A stretch of DNA of 64,000 bases from NCBI GenBank assembly GCA_025526995.1, contig JAHLKG010000026.1:30001-94000 (forward strand). The letters are read 5' to 3'. Made by a program: the position numbers and the translations under genes. The notes under the pieces were generated by a model that worked only from the letters and a program-made list of their open reading frames with translations, ran no database searches and was not told the origin of the DNA. This DNA is from Powellomyces hirtus (Eukaryota > Chytridiomycota > Chytridiomycetes > Spizellomycetales > Powellomycetaceae). Below, in pieces: positions 10,549-23,174 of the stretch (position 1 is its first letter; each line of letters starts with the position of its first letter).

Positions 10549-13500
10549 ATGGATTCCGAACCAAGGCTCGCGGGCCGTATCTCCAAACAAATCAATGTCT
10601 TTGTGCAATTCGCGCATTTCAACAACATAGACATGTTTCAAAAGGGGTAAGCTACGCAAAGGGCTGCACGAGAGGGAAAAGATGAGGACTATACTGGAGA
10701 AAGGGGTGGTGGAAGAATATGATACTGGGATACATGGAGGGTGCGCACAAAGGGCGGGAAGACTGATAGCGAAAAGTCGTCTATCTGGCCGGTGGATTTT
10801 CTCTAATTCAGTGTCATGCAGGTTGTATCAACTTCAGTGCAGATTATACGCTGCGCCCCGAGACCCCTCCAGGAGACGGAGAAGGGTCGACGCTCTCCCG
10901 ATTGAGACGCTGCCAGGCGAGGGTCACTCTGCTTCCACACCGCTGCCGACGTTCTTATCAGGTTTGTTCCAATGACCTTAGCTGTGTCAGCAATCGGAGC
11001 ATCCTCGAAAAGCTGAGCCGTACCCATAGAAACATCCAAGGAGTTGCGGTACAATTGCTTCCCTACTCACTTTGCCAAGCGAACTTCTTGCCCTGTCCAT
11101 CCCTTAAAGAAATGCTCCTGGCGATGCCGAACCGATGGTCCATCCAATTTGCACAATGTCTGGGTCAGCAAGAGCTTTTACATTTCTCGCGTCAACGAAC
11201 AGGTGACATTGCATCACGGGGCTGTCTTTTCCTTCGATCTCGATGCTATTGTTTCGGACGGTGGCGATGCAACATCAATATCGGATGAGGGTGGGAAGAC
11301 TTCTGATGCGTACCTGGAGGTTGAGCTTTGGTTTACCGCAGATGAGGGGTACGGCAGCCCGAATCAAAAAAGACGAGTTTCTGATGAGGAATCTCATGCT
11401 TTTCCGCACATCAGGATGTGCAACTGATGATTGTCACATCGACAGAATGACGAATCCGGAGGACTTTGAATACCAGCAAGGCCGTCGCTTCCGCCTCTCG
11501 AATCTGCTCTCCCCTTCTGCCTCTACCCGGCTGCACCAATACGCGGGCGTCAGCTATAGTGGCACCTTCTTCTCATCGTGCAGTTTCGTTGTCTCCACAT
11601 GTGTCATTGGATACCGCTTCTCGGGGCAACCGCCGGTCCGACGAAGCAACTCACGATTAGGAAGCTCTGATCGCCTAATCTACCTGTCTCTCCCAAATCT
11701 GTGGAAAAAGATCAGTGAATGGCCGAGGGATCTCGCTCAGGAGAACGATTCCACTGGTTCGCTGTGGGACTCACTATCGAGGAACATTACTGGAACTCTG
11801 AACTATCTTGTCTCAGGGCCCTCTGACGGGAGAGTTCCCACTGCAGACAAACTGATGGAAACGTGGACAATGTACGCCAATTTGCTTGTCCATAACTTGG
11901 AGCTTGCCCTAGATTGCTTTGCAAACGTGGCAGAATCATATCCTTCTTCGCTCTCTTTTGACGTATTGGATGAGCATGCCGCACTCAGCGCTCTACAGAT
12001 CCGCAATCTTTTTGCAAGGGCGCTGAATGTGGACTGGAGTGTAAATGATCCATGGGATGCTGCCACATCAGACCTCCTCGATTTGGAGGACAGATTGCGA
12101 TTTCTGGATACGAGTGATACGTTGATCAAGGAGTTTACCATGGTAAGCACAATGGCTCGTGCTCCGTTTTGGATGGTTTCTTTGACAGTTTGCATCCGAT
12201 CCACCAGTCAGGGCGTTCTGCGGAGGTCATTGAGAGTACGCTGATCGATCTGATCCATGGGACAGCGGATATGGTGCGTTGTACACGGTAGGTTGATTCT
12301 ATGGTATCTGGTGACCAATCCAATGAGCAATAGGTCCGCGAGGTTTGGAGAGACTTTTTGCGGGGCGCTGCCATGTTGCCCATGACGGAAATTTCAATGA
12401 AGCGGGCCGCCTGGGGAAGAAGCTACATCTCTATGTTGCGCAAACACATTCTTCCCCCCAGCGCGGTTGGAGACTTGAATCAAGTCAAACAATAGTAAGA
12501 AAGGAATGTGACAGTGGCTTTCATTGGAAACTTTGGTTTTTGACGCGACCACTTTCACAGTGTTCGAAGCATCACCCACCAGCACCGGGCATCAAGTAAA
12601 TCCCTCGTCATTGAAGATAATCCGAAACCGATCCCCATCATCATCAACCACACGACACCAACCGGCTACTTCGAACGGCCGGGGACCCCTATCTCGCTCA
12701 ATCAACCCGCCAGATCGCCCAGCATCTCGACATCGGTGTTTTCGGAATCGTTCTGGCCGCTATCAAGCGGCCATGAGATAGATGATGATGCGAGCGTGCG
12801 CGGCTTGATGTCGCCCAGAAGTGTCAAGTCAGACGGAGGCGGCGGTGGGACCCCTGGAGTGTCAGAACACTACGACGCGTATACGAGAGCGATAGAACGA
12901 GGATTGCAGGACACTACTCAGTTCAGAGGCCGTCATCTCATTGTCTTTGTTCATGGACTTTTGGGATCCGCGTGGGACTTCCGGCTCTACAAAAACAAGA
13001 TCCTTCTCGCACGACACAACCTCGGCCTGCCCTGCAACGACATTGTCTTTCTCAACAGCAATTCCAATGAAGAAGACACTTTCGACGATATTTCGACTCT
13101 AGCCGACAACTTGGTCTCGGAGATTGTCGAATTCGTGGAGATGGAGATGATTAGAGTTGACCGGCTCAGCTTTGTGTGCCATTCGTTGGGCGGCATCATT
13201 GCGCGGTGCGCGATCGAGAAACCACTGATGGCAACGTTTTACGATAAATACAATACGTTCACGACCTTTGCGACGCCACATTTGTCGATTGGGGTCACGA
13301 ATAACCGGCTGTTGGCCATGCGTAAGTTGCATCCTTGTTCGTTAGTCTACCTCTTACATTAATTTGCGCTGATTCCTAACTTGTACCGCAGTGGCGAGCA
13401 TGTATCAATACATTGACAAATCGCCCTGTGTCGACCAACTGCTCCTCCGCGACGCGCAAGACAAACGCGACAGCTTCCTGTACAAGCAGGCCATGCGCAC

Positions 13501-13930
13501 CACCGCCCTTGGGCACTTTAAGCGCGTCCGCCTGCTCGCTGCTGCCCAAGACGGCTACGCGGGGCTTGGCAGCGCCCTCATCCTTGACAGCGGCCATGGG
13601 CGATTGCGGCCAGGCAGCGGCGAACAAAGCTGGTGGAAATGCCAGCCGTTCCCCTGTATTCCCAATGGATCTCCCCAACAGCGCCCGGACCCCACCTCGC
13701 CCATGTCGCCAATGTCTCCATTACCCGTGGCAACTGTCGACATGGCATATGATGAAATGCTCTCGGCGCTGTCAAACACGTTGAGCCATATGCGCGTTGA
13801 ACGCTATGTAGTGTGGTTCCCGACTTTGGTCAGGAAGACGGATGTGCTGGGACGTCAGGCGCATATCGCAATTTTGGATGATCCCATGATGCTGGAGATG
13901 GCAGGGTTGTTGGGGAAGTTTCATTTATGA
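10549..13930 (+). CDS. FAM135-like protein with DUF676-type serine esterase/lipase domain
   Basis: Eight exons (10549-10646, 10822-10961, 11030-11376, 11477-12142, 12208-12273, 12334-12494, 12561-13321, 13392-13930) give 925 aa. The N-terminus (INVFVQFAHFNNIDMFQKG, then SKSFYI) matches the conserved start of FAM135 proteins. The C-terminal alpha/beta-hydrolase has the oxyanion region IVFVHGLLGSAWDF, nucleophile CHSLGG, an acidic position in AAAQDGYAG and the catalytic His in RQAHIAILDD. The role is probably lipid or acyl-ester hydrolysis; the substrate is unknown. The middle (about 500-590) is a low-complexity linker. The junctions at 10961/11030 and 11376/11477 were chosen by frame and alignment to the family and are the least certain. 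Confidence 0.82.
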
Positions 13931-14743
13931 TGTTGATCATCAAAGCGCTGCAAATCAACCACAATTGTGTTCACTTACCACAACGTACGCCACCAAAGGC
14001 CCGCCACTTAAGTAGACTTAGACTTGACGTTTGATCTGATTAGCAATAGGTGATTGGTGCCAAAAATGTGGCAAATCACATGGTGATGTCCATGTCCATC
14101 CCATGAGAATACGGTTTATTGTGAAGTATCGTGAAATGTTTCGTTGTCGTGCCAAGACGACCAGGTTCTTCGGAACATTCTTTCCTTGGATTCCGGGATC
14201 TGCGTGAAACCAGATGCCAAGAAGATACACATGGTCTATACACAACTCAAGTCAATTTCTATGGGCGGATTTTGCTGCAATGGCTAAAATCCTATAGAAT
14301 ATTTTGCTCAACATCTATTCAGGCATGCGCCTCGGATGTCACCTGCGGGAAAACGGACGTGGCTTGTCGGGAAATGTGGCAGCGCCTGACACGGAGGAGC
14401 AGTGAAACTGAGTGAGTGTCTCGATCAGCGCCTATATCATTGTTCCTTCCCGGGACTGCGCACTCCAAATTCCACGGTGGAAAGGGCAGCATTCCGGCTG
14501 AGAAACAGAGCACTCTGCGCACACTCTTCCGGGCGCGACAATCCACGAAATGGCCAAAAACGCGGAACGCGCGCGCGAGTCGCTTGCTTCCGGACTTCAT
14601 TTCGTGGGATTTCATGGAGGTGTGACCTTTTTCCTTGCCTCCAGCAACGGTCTTAAACGTTCACACTTTCCACCCGAAGCAACAAAGGAAGAAGGGAAGA
14701 GCAAGTGTTCTATGTTGGCTTCCGCGACCAGCCTGTGTCGCAA
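13931..14743. other. Intergenic, COMT upstream region
   Basis: No gene recognised. An open frame upstream of the COMT start is in frame with it but lies across the TATA box, so it is not taken as coding. Confidence 0.5.
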
Positions 14744-14750
14744 TATAAAA
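14744..14750 (+). promoter_or_regulatory. TATA box of the COMT gene
   Basis: TATAAAA lies 124 bp before the chosen ATG at 14874 and is followed by a CT/CA-rich leader, a usual arrangement for a strongly expressed fungal gene. Confidence 0.65.
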
Positions 14751-14873
14751 GGGGAGATGGTAAGGGTTCTCTCCGCCCTTCTTCGTCCATGTTTCACAAC
14801 TGCACTCAACAAACCAAAAGTACCGATACTCTTCTCCCCCCACCACCATAATCTACACTACCAGTCCTCCAAA

Positions 14874-15605
14874 ATGCTCGCCACTGCCGCTACCCCTATC
14901 ATTGCTTCTACCAGCAACCCCACCCTGACCGACCAGCAGAAACGGGACTACGCCTCCGCCTTCCGGCTCCTCGAGGTCGTCGAATTCGCCACAGAGGGCA
15001 AAGAAACCGTTGATCCGCAAACGATGCTGAACATTATCGACAAGCACTGCTGGGCCGACAACTGGATGATGCATATGGGAGATCGCAAGGGCGACGTGTT
15101 ACGTAAAGTCATGCAGGAACACAAGCCCAAGCGTGTTCTGGAACTGGGCACCTACTGCGGCTATTCAGGCACCCTCATTGCGGCCGAGCTGCACAAGCTG
15201 AACCCTGACCAACCGGTTCAACTCGTCACCATTGACCCCTCACCCCTCCAATACGCCGTAGCCGCCAAAATCATCGCCAAAGCCGGTCTTGCCTCCTCGG
15301 TGATCTTTATGAACAAGTACAGCCACGAAGCCATTGCAAATCTTCCCACTGACGAAAAATTCGATCTCGTCTTTATCGACCACGAGAAAACCCGGTACCT
15401 GCCAGACCTGAAAGCGATCGTGAACCGTGGGCTTGTGAAATCCGGGGGCGTGGTTGTGGCAGATAACGTGCTGATTTTTGACTCCAGAGAGTACTTGGAA
15501 TATGTCAAGACGTCAGGCAAATTTGTGAAAAATGAGTTGATCAAGGGTACCGTCGAGTACAGCGACGAGAGGGAAGACGCCATGGACATCTCCGTTCTTG
15601 CCTGA
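14874..15605 (+). CDS. COMT: Catechol O-methyltransferase-like, SAM-dependent
   Basis: A single exon of 243 aa, close to the 221-aa soluble mammalian COMT. It transfers a methyl group from S-adenosylmethionine to a catechol-type hydroxyl in the cytosol. The SAM site VLELGTYCGYSGTLIA begins near residue 89. The Mg2+ ligands sit in VFIDHEKTRYLPD (near 168) and VVVADNV (near 195), and WMMHMGDRKG matches the N-terminal substrate/SAM segment. All key positions are present, so it should be active. The start is set at the ATG after the TATA box; the frame is open 324 bp further upstream but that part is promoter. It is intronless among intron-rich neighbours. Confidence 0.92.
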   Translation: MLATAATPIIASTSNPTLTDQQKRDYASAFRLLEVVEFATEGKETVDPQTMLNIIDKHCWADNWMMHMGDRKGDVLRKVMQEHKPKRVLELGTYCGYSGTLIAAELHKLNPDQPVQLVTIDPSPLQYAVAAKIIAKAGLASSVIFMNKYSHEAIANLPTDEKFDLVFIDHEKTRYLPDLKAIVNRGLVKSGGVVVADNVLIFDSREYLEYVKTSGKFVKNELIKGTVEYSDEREDAMDISVLA

Positions 15606-15795
15606 GGAAAGCCCTTATTCGCCGTATATATACGCTGCTCATAGGCCAGTGACTCTGCTGGTTGGCAATTCCATATTGTCGCTTTAGCATCACAAACATC
15701 ATGTACATAGTGTATTAAAAAGTTTGGCAAAGGGATGTATGACAACTTTAATATAAGGAAGTTTGTGAGTGGGTCTCAATTCTGTCGTGAAGTCG
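15606..15795. other. COMT 3' flank
   Basis: AT-rich 3' flank with AATATAAGG-type sequence; probable poly(A) region of COMT. Confidence 0.4.
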
Positions 15796-16065
15796 TTAGA
15801 CATTCAAGGAGGTATAACCATTCCTCAAGCACATGCTTAACAGGGTGATAAATGCAGAGTGAACGATCACGTCTGATCCCATGGAGCGTTTCCACTCGTT
15901 TGTGCACTCAGCAGTATCTCCTGCCACATCTTCGCGAATCCATGCATTTCGTCCATTAATACAGCATAGCAGGTTTTCCTGGTTGTTCGATGACGCTTGT
16001 TCTGCTGCCGCCACTTGATCTATCATAGGTTTCAGAAACGGCGTCCCCGGCTCCCAGCGGATCAA
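15796..16065 (-). CDS. Hypothetical short protein, weak support
   Basis: An open frame of 89 codons beginning MIRWEPGTPF on the minus strand. The frame is closed a short way upstream by TGA and no exon could be joined to it. It has two Cys in tandem (NLLCCINGRN) and no recognised domain. It may be an exon of a gene not resolved here, or chance. Confidence 0.2.
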   Translation of the reverse strand: MIRWEPGTPFLKPMIDQVAAAEQASSNNQENLLCCINGRNAWIREDVAGDTAECTNEWKRSMGSDVIVHSAFITLLSMCLRNGYTSLNV

Positions 16066-16760
16066 AGGGGAGGCTTCTGAAAATCCTCCGACGACTCACA
16101 GCTGAAAAGGGGCATGGCGGAAACGGATCTACTTCAGCAGTTCAATGAATTCTCAGTCCCAACTCCACAGTCCCTTTCCGCAGCCTAGCCCTAACACAGG
16201 ATCTTTGTTCTTTCTTCCCGTTTTCATAGTCTACACACCCACCCTACAGCACTTGGCTGATCAACCGGCATGACCAACACTTTAGACGCGGGGTTTCCCC
16301 GTCATCCTATAAGGTCGGCTGCCGTCCTTCCCTGGGCCATCGGCATCTTCGGAGGCAGCGCACTTGGATAGCCGTTTCGACTTGGCTTAGTTTCTTCTGG
16401 AGATAGTTTTCTTTCGCTTCTCTTCTCAAGGCATCGGCTCTCTGACCTGGACGACAGGGAAAATATTAGAGTTGTAGTATTCCAATTCCATTATCTCAAC
16501 TCTTGACCAAATCTTAAATATAAAAGATTTGATGCATTGTACATCCCCGTACCTCATTTGCCCCACCACCGCATACAATTTCATGTCAAAGGTCGATCAT
16601 GCAGGCGCTTTGAGGGGAAAACTCGGAATGCTGGAAAACTCGAGGGCGACTGTGCCACATGCGCGTTCCTCCCGGGTCACGTAAGCCAAAAGTCGTCCGA
16701 GAAACTTTATCACCAACTCAGAGCTTCTCGCACCACACACACCCAAACATAAACCCAAAA
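16066..16760. other. Intergenic, PACRG upstream
   Basis: Nothing recognised apart from the probable PACRG promoter and leader. Confidence 0.5.
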
Positions 16761-17835
16761 ATGCTGTCGCGCACATCCACAGGAAGACTCAGCACCAGCG
16801 GGTCTCCAGGGACACCAGCCGCCCGTGCCGCAGAACCGTCCTCGCGACTCGGTGGTGGAAAATCCGTGCCCGAGGTTTGCTAATGCCTGAAATCTTGGCT
16901 CTATGCCACAGACAATTAATGCGGCCGTTAAATGCATTCTTATATTTAAACTGCTATTTTTGACTTAGGGTGTGAACAAGATTGCGCCGAAACCAAAACC
17001 ATCCACTTCAGCAACATCTCTATCCCTGTCATCGCCATCTGGATCATTCGCGCGTCCCTCCCAAAAACTCAACCCGGCAACGGTTCAGCCGCTGGGGAAC
17101 AAGAAACATAAGACGTGAGTGGCGGCGGGACCATTTGGTTTTCTGCGCAGGGACGGATAACATGCTCTGAGATGGATTGGGATCCATTGGTGTGCCCGCC
17201 TGACTCTGTTTTCTGTTGTGCAGAGCTTTTGGTGCCATGTATGCGCGCGGCGAGATACCGTGGTAAGCATCCATCAAAAAACTCGGGGGGGGGGGGGGGG
17301 TTTATGTACGTATCCTGAGTTTTGGCTGACACGTCATGGCTTTCCCCTCACTCGCGTCAGCCGGCTAAACCACGGATCAGTAAAGCACAAAATCGCCTGG
17401 ACAAGTCCGATCGAGCACATTGACATCACCACGCTCCTCCCCGCCTTCTTCTCCGGGCTGATCGAAACCCAACACCCATACGCTACCATCGTCCAGCAAG
17501 GAATCCGGGACCTCCTATCCACGCACCACCACTCTCTCCCCGCCCCGCTCCTCCCGCTGCTGATCCCTCCACTCCGCGCCGCGCTGTCTTGTCGCACCAC
17601 GCCAACATTCAGCGCCGCGCTATGTGCATTGACGCAATTGGCGGAATGTGTCGGGGAGGATTTGGCCCCGTTTGTGAGAGTGCTGGTGCCCCCCGTTGCG
17701 GCGAGAGTGTTGGACGGCCTGTGGAGGGAGCGCTGTTTCGAAGCGCTGGGAGTGGTGGAATGCCAAGGGGGCGAGAAGGTGGGGAGTGTGGTGAGAGCTT
17801 TGTGTCCGACTTATTCTTCGGCTTTTCATGGGTAG
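16761..17835 (+). CDS. PACRG: PACRG-like axonemal microtubule protein
   Basis: Four exons (16761-16874, 16969-17114, 17224-17262, 17361-17835) give 257 aa. PACRG binds at the inner junction between A and B tubules of ciliary doublets and is limited to organisms that build cilia or flagella. After an 87-aa disordered Ser/Pro-rich start, the family core is clear: YARGEIPCRLNHGS, KIAWTSPIEHID, LLPAFFSGLIE, HPYATIVQQGIRDLL, then helical repeats with PLLPLLIPPLRAAL. The last 40 residues are divergent but end in the family-like CPTYSS. Intron 3 contains a 16-nt G tract (17285-17300). This gene is the best single clue that the organism has a flagellated stage. Confidence 0.88.
17285..17300 (+). repeat. 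Poly-G tract in PACRG intron 3
   Basis: Sixteen uninterrupted G. One of many long G/C homopolymers in this window. Confidence 0.95.
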
Positions 17836-18207
17836 TATGTGGGGACTAGAAGGAGTGATTTGAGAATGTAAAGACTGTGTCAAGAATCTATTTTAATTTC
17901 ATTGCTCATGCGCTCTTTCATGTGGACGAAAGAGTACGGGAGACTTCTCACGGAAGAAACTCGGTGGTTCATCTTCTCCGTCGTGGACCTGGATTGATCC
18001 AAGTATCTGTGTCGTGCTAACGCATGCGCAAATGTATTTGATAGTTGAAGAAGAAACCGGAAGAAACGAGGTCATTGATAACAACACGGATTGCAGAAAA
18101 GCACGAGAGAGGGGGAGGGGCGGAGAGGCAGAGAGGTCGGGAGTTCTTCAAGTGATTGGGGTGTTAGTTGGGAGGAGGATGTCAGACTGGCATTCCGTCA
18201 TTTTCTG
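17836..18207. other. Convergent 3' intergenic region
   Basis: Between the 3' ends of PACRG (+) and the EDE1-like gene (-). No gene seen. Confidence 0.5.
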
Positions 18208-21200
18208 CTATTTGGCGTCAAGCAGGTAATTCGTGGCTCTGGCCACATCAAATTCGTTCCTATCCAAAGAAAGGACAAGTGTCAATAGTCCTGTTAAATT
18301 CCGATTTGTCTTTGTATCGTGGGCCACACTTACAATTCCAAAGCATTGACAGCCTGATCCTTTGAGAATCCCAGGGCCACAATCTGCCGCACTTCTTCCG
18401 CGTCGTCCTGCGTCGCGTTGCGTTTTGGAGGCGCGGGTACGGGTCGTTTGGGCTTTGCGCTCCCGCCACCTTCCCCTACCTCCGCTGCTGATATGGCTGA
18501 CGCTGTTGACGCTGGAGCAGGTGGGAATGCCCCATTTCCAAACACGTCCGGGGATCCAAATGCATCGTCAAAAGCACCCGTTGCGGTGCTGGTGTTATTC
18601 GGGATGCTGGTACTTCCGCCTCCAAACACCGCGTCCATGTCCGCAGCCGACATTTGGGGCATTGGAGAAGATCCTGTTGGCAACGGGGCACCGAACGAAA
18701 ATCCGGAGGCCGCAAAGGGATCTGACGAATTGTTTGCAACGCTGTTGGCGCTGCTATTACTAGTGTTTCCAAACGCAGACGAGAAGTCGGCGTCGAATTC
18801 CGACGGCTTCGTTGCTGTCGATGAACTGCGACCAGATGGGGAAAACGACGAATCAAAGCCCGGGAACCCATTGGTGGCCGCGCTCGTAGCCGTCGTGGAG
18901 GCCGCAGGGCTATCGAATCCGCGGAACGACGCATCAAAAGAAAACGCGTCATCGTCGAAATCTTTCGCTGTGACAGGGCCAAACGACGTATCGTCAAAGT
19001 CCGCCGGCTGTTTGCTTGGCGAGCCCGTAGATGCGGAGGACGGGAGTGGGGTGTCCGCAAATGCATTCTTCATCTCTTCCTCGATATCGACATCCGAGAT
19101 GGATGCAAAAGTGCCGTCGCGTTTCATAGAGCTTGTAGAAGCAGCGCCTTCGTCATCCACAGGCTCTATTGGTGGAGGTTGTTGAGCGTCTGTCGATGAG
19201 CCAGAAGATTTGGGAGCTGCAACGTGTGTTACCGGGGCGGATGTGGGGGGGATATCGCTGAACGCGGAAGCAAAGTCAGCTTCAAATGCAGGTGTGCTGA
19301 ACCCAGCTGCTTGGTCTGCAGATCCGACGCCAAAGGCCTGGTCGAGTGGGACGGGCGACGTCTGTTCGAGACGATCAGTGACATGCGTATCGTCATTAAT
19401 CTTCTTTTCTGATGGTCGAGCAGATGATTCACCGCCAGAAAGAGCCGAGAGGGATCCGGGGGCAGTACTGAACCCAAAGCCCTGCTCGCCCTCTTCATCG
19501 TTCAGGACTTGCACCGATCCCAGTGGCGCCGACAGGGCACCTCCACCCCCGGTCTTTCCAACAGCAGGTGGTGCATCGACCTTGTCCAAAAGCGGCAAGC
19601 TTCTCACGCTCGCAGAAGACGACTTGGTGCTGCTGCTGGTGTTGTTGTTGTAGCCAACAGCAGCACTGTCATTGCCACCAGCGTCCTTTCGTGGCTCGAA
19701 TCCGAGTGAGAACGCTTTCGGACTAGCGGCGGCCTTTTTGGTCGGGGATGGGGGCAATGGAGGCGCAAGTGTTCCTGGCAATGGAGACGGCGATCTTTGC
19801 GCAGCCACAGGCGACTGGCCTGCCGGAGCGGGAGCAGCCGTAGCCACTGCCGGACTTGGCTTTACCCCAGAAGCCGAGGTGATGACCGGAGACGCGGACG
19901 CAGAGCCACCGTCAGCAGTCTTCTTTGCCTTTGGCTTATTCATCTCGAACAAGCTCTCAAACTCATCCAATGCCGATTTGGTCGTGGTCGTGCTGGTGGC
20001 GCCGGCCGTGCCAGTCGATCTGAGTGACGATTGCGAGTTCACGCGTTGAACGACCGCAGGTGGGGCCTGGGAAGACAAGAGTTTGGGTGTAGAGGTTTGA
20101 CGCGCCAGCTCTGTCGGCTTTGACACAGAGGAGCCTCCGCCGGCATCAGGGGTCAAGACGGGGTGTGCGGACGAGATTTCTACTCCGTGGAGCGGAGTGA
20201 CGGGTTCACCGCGTTGAGGCTTTTTGGCAGCTGGAGGGCGCGGTGGCGGTTTCTTTATGGGCGTGCCTGGTCCTGCGGCGGGTGTTGTTGGAGTAGATGT
20301 CACGTTTCCGGTTGCGGGCGAGTTGACTCCGTTGGCTGTGGGTTGCGTGCGTGTGTCGACTGTCATGATCGGGGAGGGGAAGTCCAAATTGCTGATCGCA
20401 CCCATCCCCGCTAGACCAAGGTTCTGAGGGGCGGACGCGGCGGCGGCATTGGCAGCAGGAGTAGCGACGGGCACAGGCATAGCTTTGGCTTTAGCCTGCT
20501 CTTGCTCCTTCTCAGCAGTGATGGCCTGCAGTCGCTGCCTTTCCCGTTCGTTGATGCCCGATTGTACCGCAATCTGCTGTGCCGTGTGGAGGTTCCGGGC
20601 TTTCTCACGCTCAAGGCTGGCCTGCTCGGCCGTCACGTCGCCATGTATCTGTTGGTACTCTGCTTGGGAGCTGCTGAGCAGCTTCTCGTTGACTTGACGA
20701 TGCTGCACCTGCGTGTGGAGTTCGGCGCGGAGATGCTCCAGCTCACTGCGGAGCGGGAGGCATGCGTCAGTGTACTCTTTGATCTGACGTTTCATTTCTT
20801 CGTTTTCCTGGATCGTGCGCTGCAGCTGCTCCTCTAGCTGGTGTTTTTCGCTCTGCAGCATCACGACAGTCTGCTCTGCTTGTTGCAGCTCGGCGGCGTT
20901 GATCTGCACCATCTGCTGTTCGCGCCTCAGACCATTCTCCGTTTCCATGGCGATATGGCTTTCCGTTTCGTACACGGCGCGCAGTTGAGAGAGACTGAGT
21001 GCCAGCTCATTTCGCTTGTCCGTCACCGCCTTGTATTCTGCATCGATTTCGGCACGTTTCGTGCGCAGTTCCTCCACAGTCGGCTGCAGTATTTCGAATT
21101 GCCCCTCGACCTGTTTGAGATCGTTTTTGCGGTTCGCGAGGTCACGCTCGCGGTCCTGGAAGTCCGCGACTTCATGAGCAGAAGGGAGATTGGAGAATGA

Positions 21201-23174
21201 CAAGTTCAGTGCGGCGGGCGTTGCTGGTGGTGCCGGCAGTGCTGCCGCCTGCGCTGATGATGTAGACGCAAACTCGCCGCCCATAAGATCGATCTCGGGC
21301 GCTGCATTCTGATTGAGATTGTTAGAAGACTGCATGAGTCCGCGGATTCCACTCAAGTTGCCAAAAGTATCGTTCTGCTGCTGTTGTCTCATGGCTGGCG
21401 GAACCAACTCAGCCGGTAAAGTCTGCGGGAGTGGCGCACCAGTCATGCGAGACCGAATGAGATGCATGGCGATGGCAAATTCGTCCTTCTTCAGATGACC
21501 CGCTTTGCTAATGTCAGCGAGATCCCAGATCTTGGCCAAGTCAGCTTGCGGGAGCTTTGCCTTCAAGAACAGTTCGTAACTCTCTTGACCCGTGACGAAT
21601 CCCTTCTTCGTGCGATCAATGTTGTCAAAGTACTGGTCAAACTGCATTTTTTCCTCGTCTTTGATGGCCCATTCACCACCGACACTACTACCACCAAAAC
21701 CGGCGGGAGTTCCGATAATTGTGCGACGGCGGTCCATGCGAGGCGAAGGTGGACCCGAAACCATGGTCGACATCCGACTCAGTGGCCGCCCTGAGGCAGG
21801 AGGGGGCGCAAGTGCGTTCAACCCAAGGCGCTGACCTGGGCTTTCGTTACCGGATTCAGCAGTCGCCCGCTGCGACAGGCCCACGGCGGTCCACAGCTCG
21901 GCAGGAACCGCCGCCGGAACTGTGGTCATGGTACCCTGACGGAGCTTGGTGATGATGTACATGGCAACCATGAATTCGGCAAGATTGAGGATTCCATTGC
22001 TGCTGGTGTCAACCAAAGTCCTGCAAACATGCTTCCAGGTGAGAAATGTATCTTTACTGATTGACATCCAAGTACATACCATATCTTTCCCAGCGTCTCG
22101 AGTGGAAGGTTCGATTTCATGAATAGGTCTCGTGCAGCAGCACCTGAAACGGTGCCATCAACAGGCGAACAGCTTGCAAATGCAGCCGAGAACCTCTCCT
22201 TCTCCTCGGGCGTAACAACAAACTGGCCAGCACCACCCGTGAGGTGCGTCGCAACGCTGTTGCCTGTTGTATGGGAAACGATGCGCGCAGGTCCACCCAT
22301 GTTGTGACTTCCACCAGTTGAGTGTGCAGAGACTGGAGGGGGGCCTCCACCGGTGCGCTGCACCTGAATTGGCGACATAGAGGGCTGTTGAGTGAACTGA
22401 GAAGGAGAGTTGCTGTTGCTGCCACTCAAGTGGGACGAGATTGGGTTGGCCGAGGCAGATCCGGGAAGACCTCGATTGGGTACGGCCACGCCTTCAAATA
22501 TCGGAATCGTTGTTGCTATTTAAGAGACCAGCAATAGCCGTTGCATCAACATATAAGGATTAAGATACCAAAAAGTGGAGAAATTACGTACGTGTTGCGA
22601 GCAGCGATACGTTTGGAGACTGTCCACTCTGCGCCAAAGCAATCATCTTCAGACTCTTCCAAAAATCAGACTGCGTAAGATATCCTTTTCTATCTGAATC
22701 AGCTTGTTGCCAAATCTATACTCACGAAAGAACACAAAAAGCATGAACATTGACATGAGCGCGTTAATGAACTCGCGACATTGAGACCACTAACCTCACT
22801 GAGAACGCTCTGCGGAAGCCGAGATTTGGACAGGAACGCAACAGCGTCCTGCGGTTGTACATTGGTCTTATTCTGCGGGTCCGCGAGTTTGTAGAAATGT
22901 GTGTAAGCGGCCATCTCTTCGGCCGACACGGGGAAACCTCCAGGTGAGTCTAAACACACAGAAGCAGCAACATTTCTCTTCAGTCTCAAAGACATGATCC
23001 CTTATCAAACCAGGTTTGCTTGTTACCTTGTGCGGCGGGGGGCTTGCCAGCTGCTGTAGAGGAAGTAAATGGTTGACGAGAAGCAGGCGGGGCAGGAGGC
23101 GGGGGCCGGGAGGCAGGGACTGCAAATGGGTCGTCCGAGGAACCAGCGGCCCACATGTTTGAATTGTCTGCCAT
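18208..23174 (-). CDS. EDE1: EH-domain endocytic scaffold, Ede1/Eps15-like
   Basis: Six exons on the minus strand (23027-23174, 22795-22949, 22592-22715, 22080-22515, 18334-22020, 18208-18259) give 1533 aa (yeast Ede1 is 1381). It is an early-arriving scaffold of clathrin-mediated endocytosis at the plasma membrane. Three EH domains are visible: about 55-145 (IWQQADSDRKGYLTQ), 205-305 (LGKIWTLVDTSSNG) and 405-500 (KIWDLADISKAGHLKKDEF). A long Gln/Glu-rich coiled coil follows (about 565-800), then a Pro/Ser-rich linker with several Phe-containing DPF/FSF motifs, then a C-terminal UBA domain (QIVALGFSKDQAVNALE). The UBA is completed by the tiny last exon ending NYLLDAK, which is easily missed. 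Confidence 0.93.

Noticed and set aside
14550..14873. In-frame N-terminal extension of COMT
   Set aside because: It crosses the TATA box and leader; the family begins at the later ATG.
18418..19185. 255-aa plus-strand frame
   Set aside because: Antisense shadow of the low-complexity part of the EDE1-like gene.
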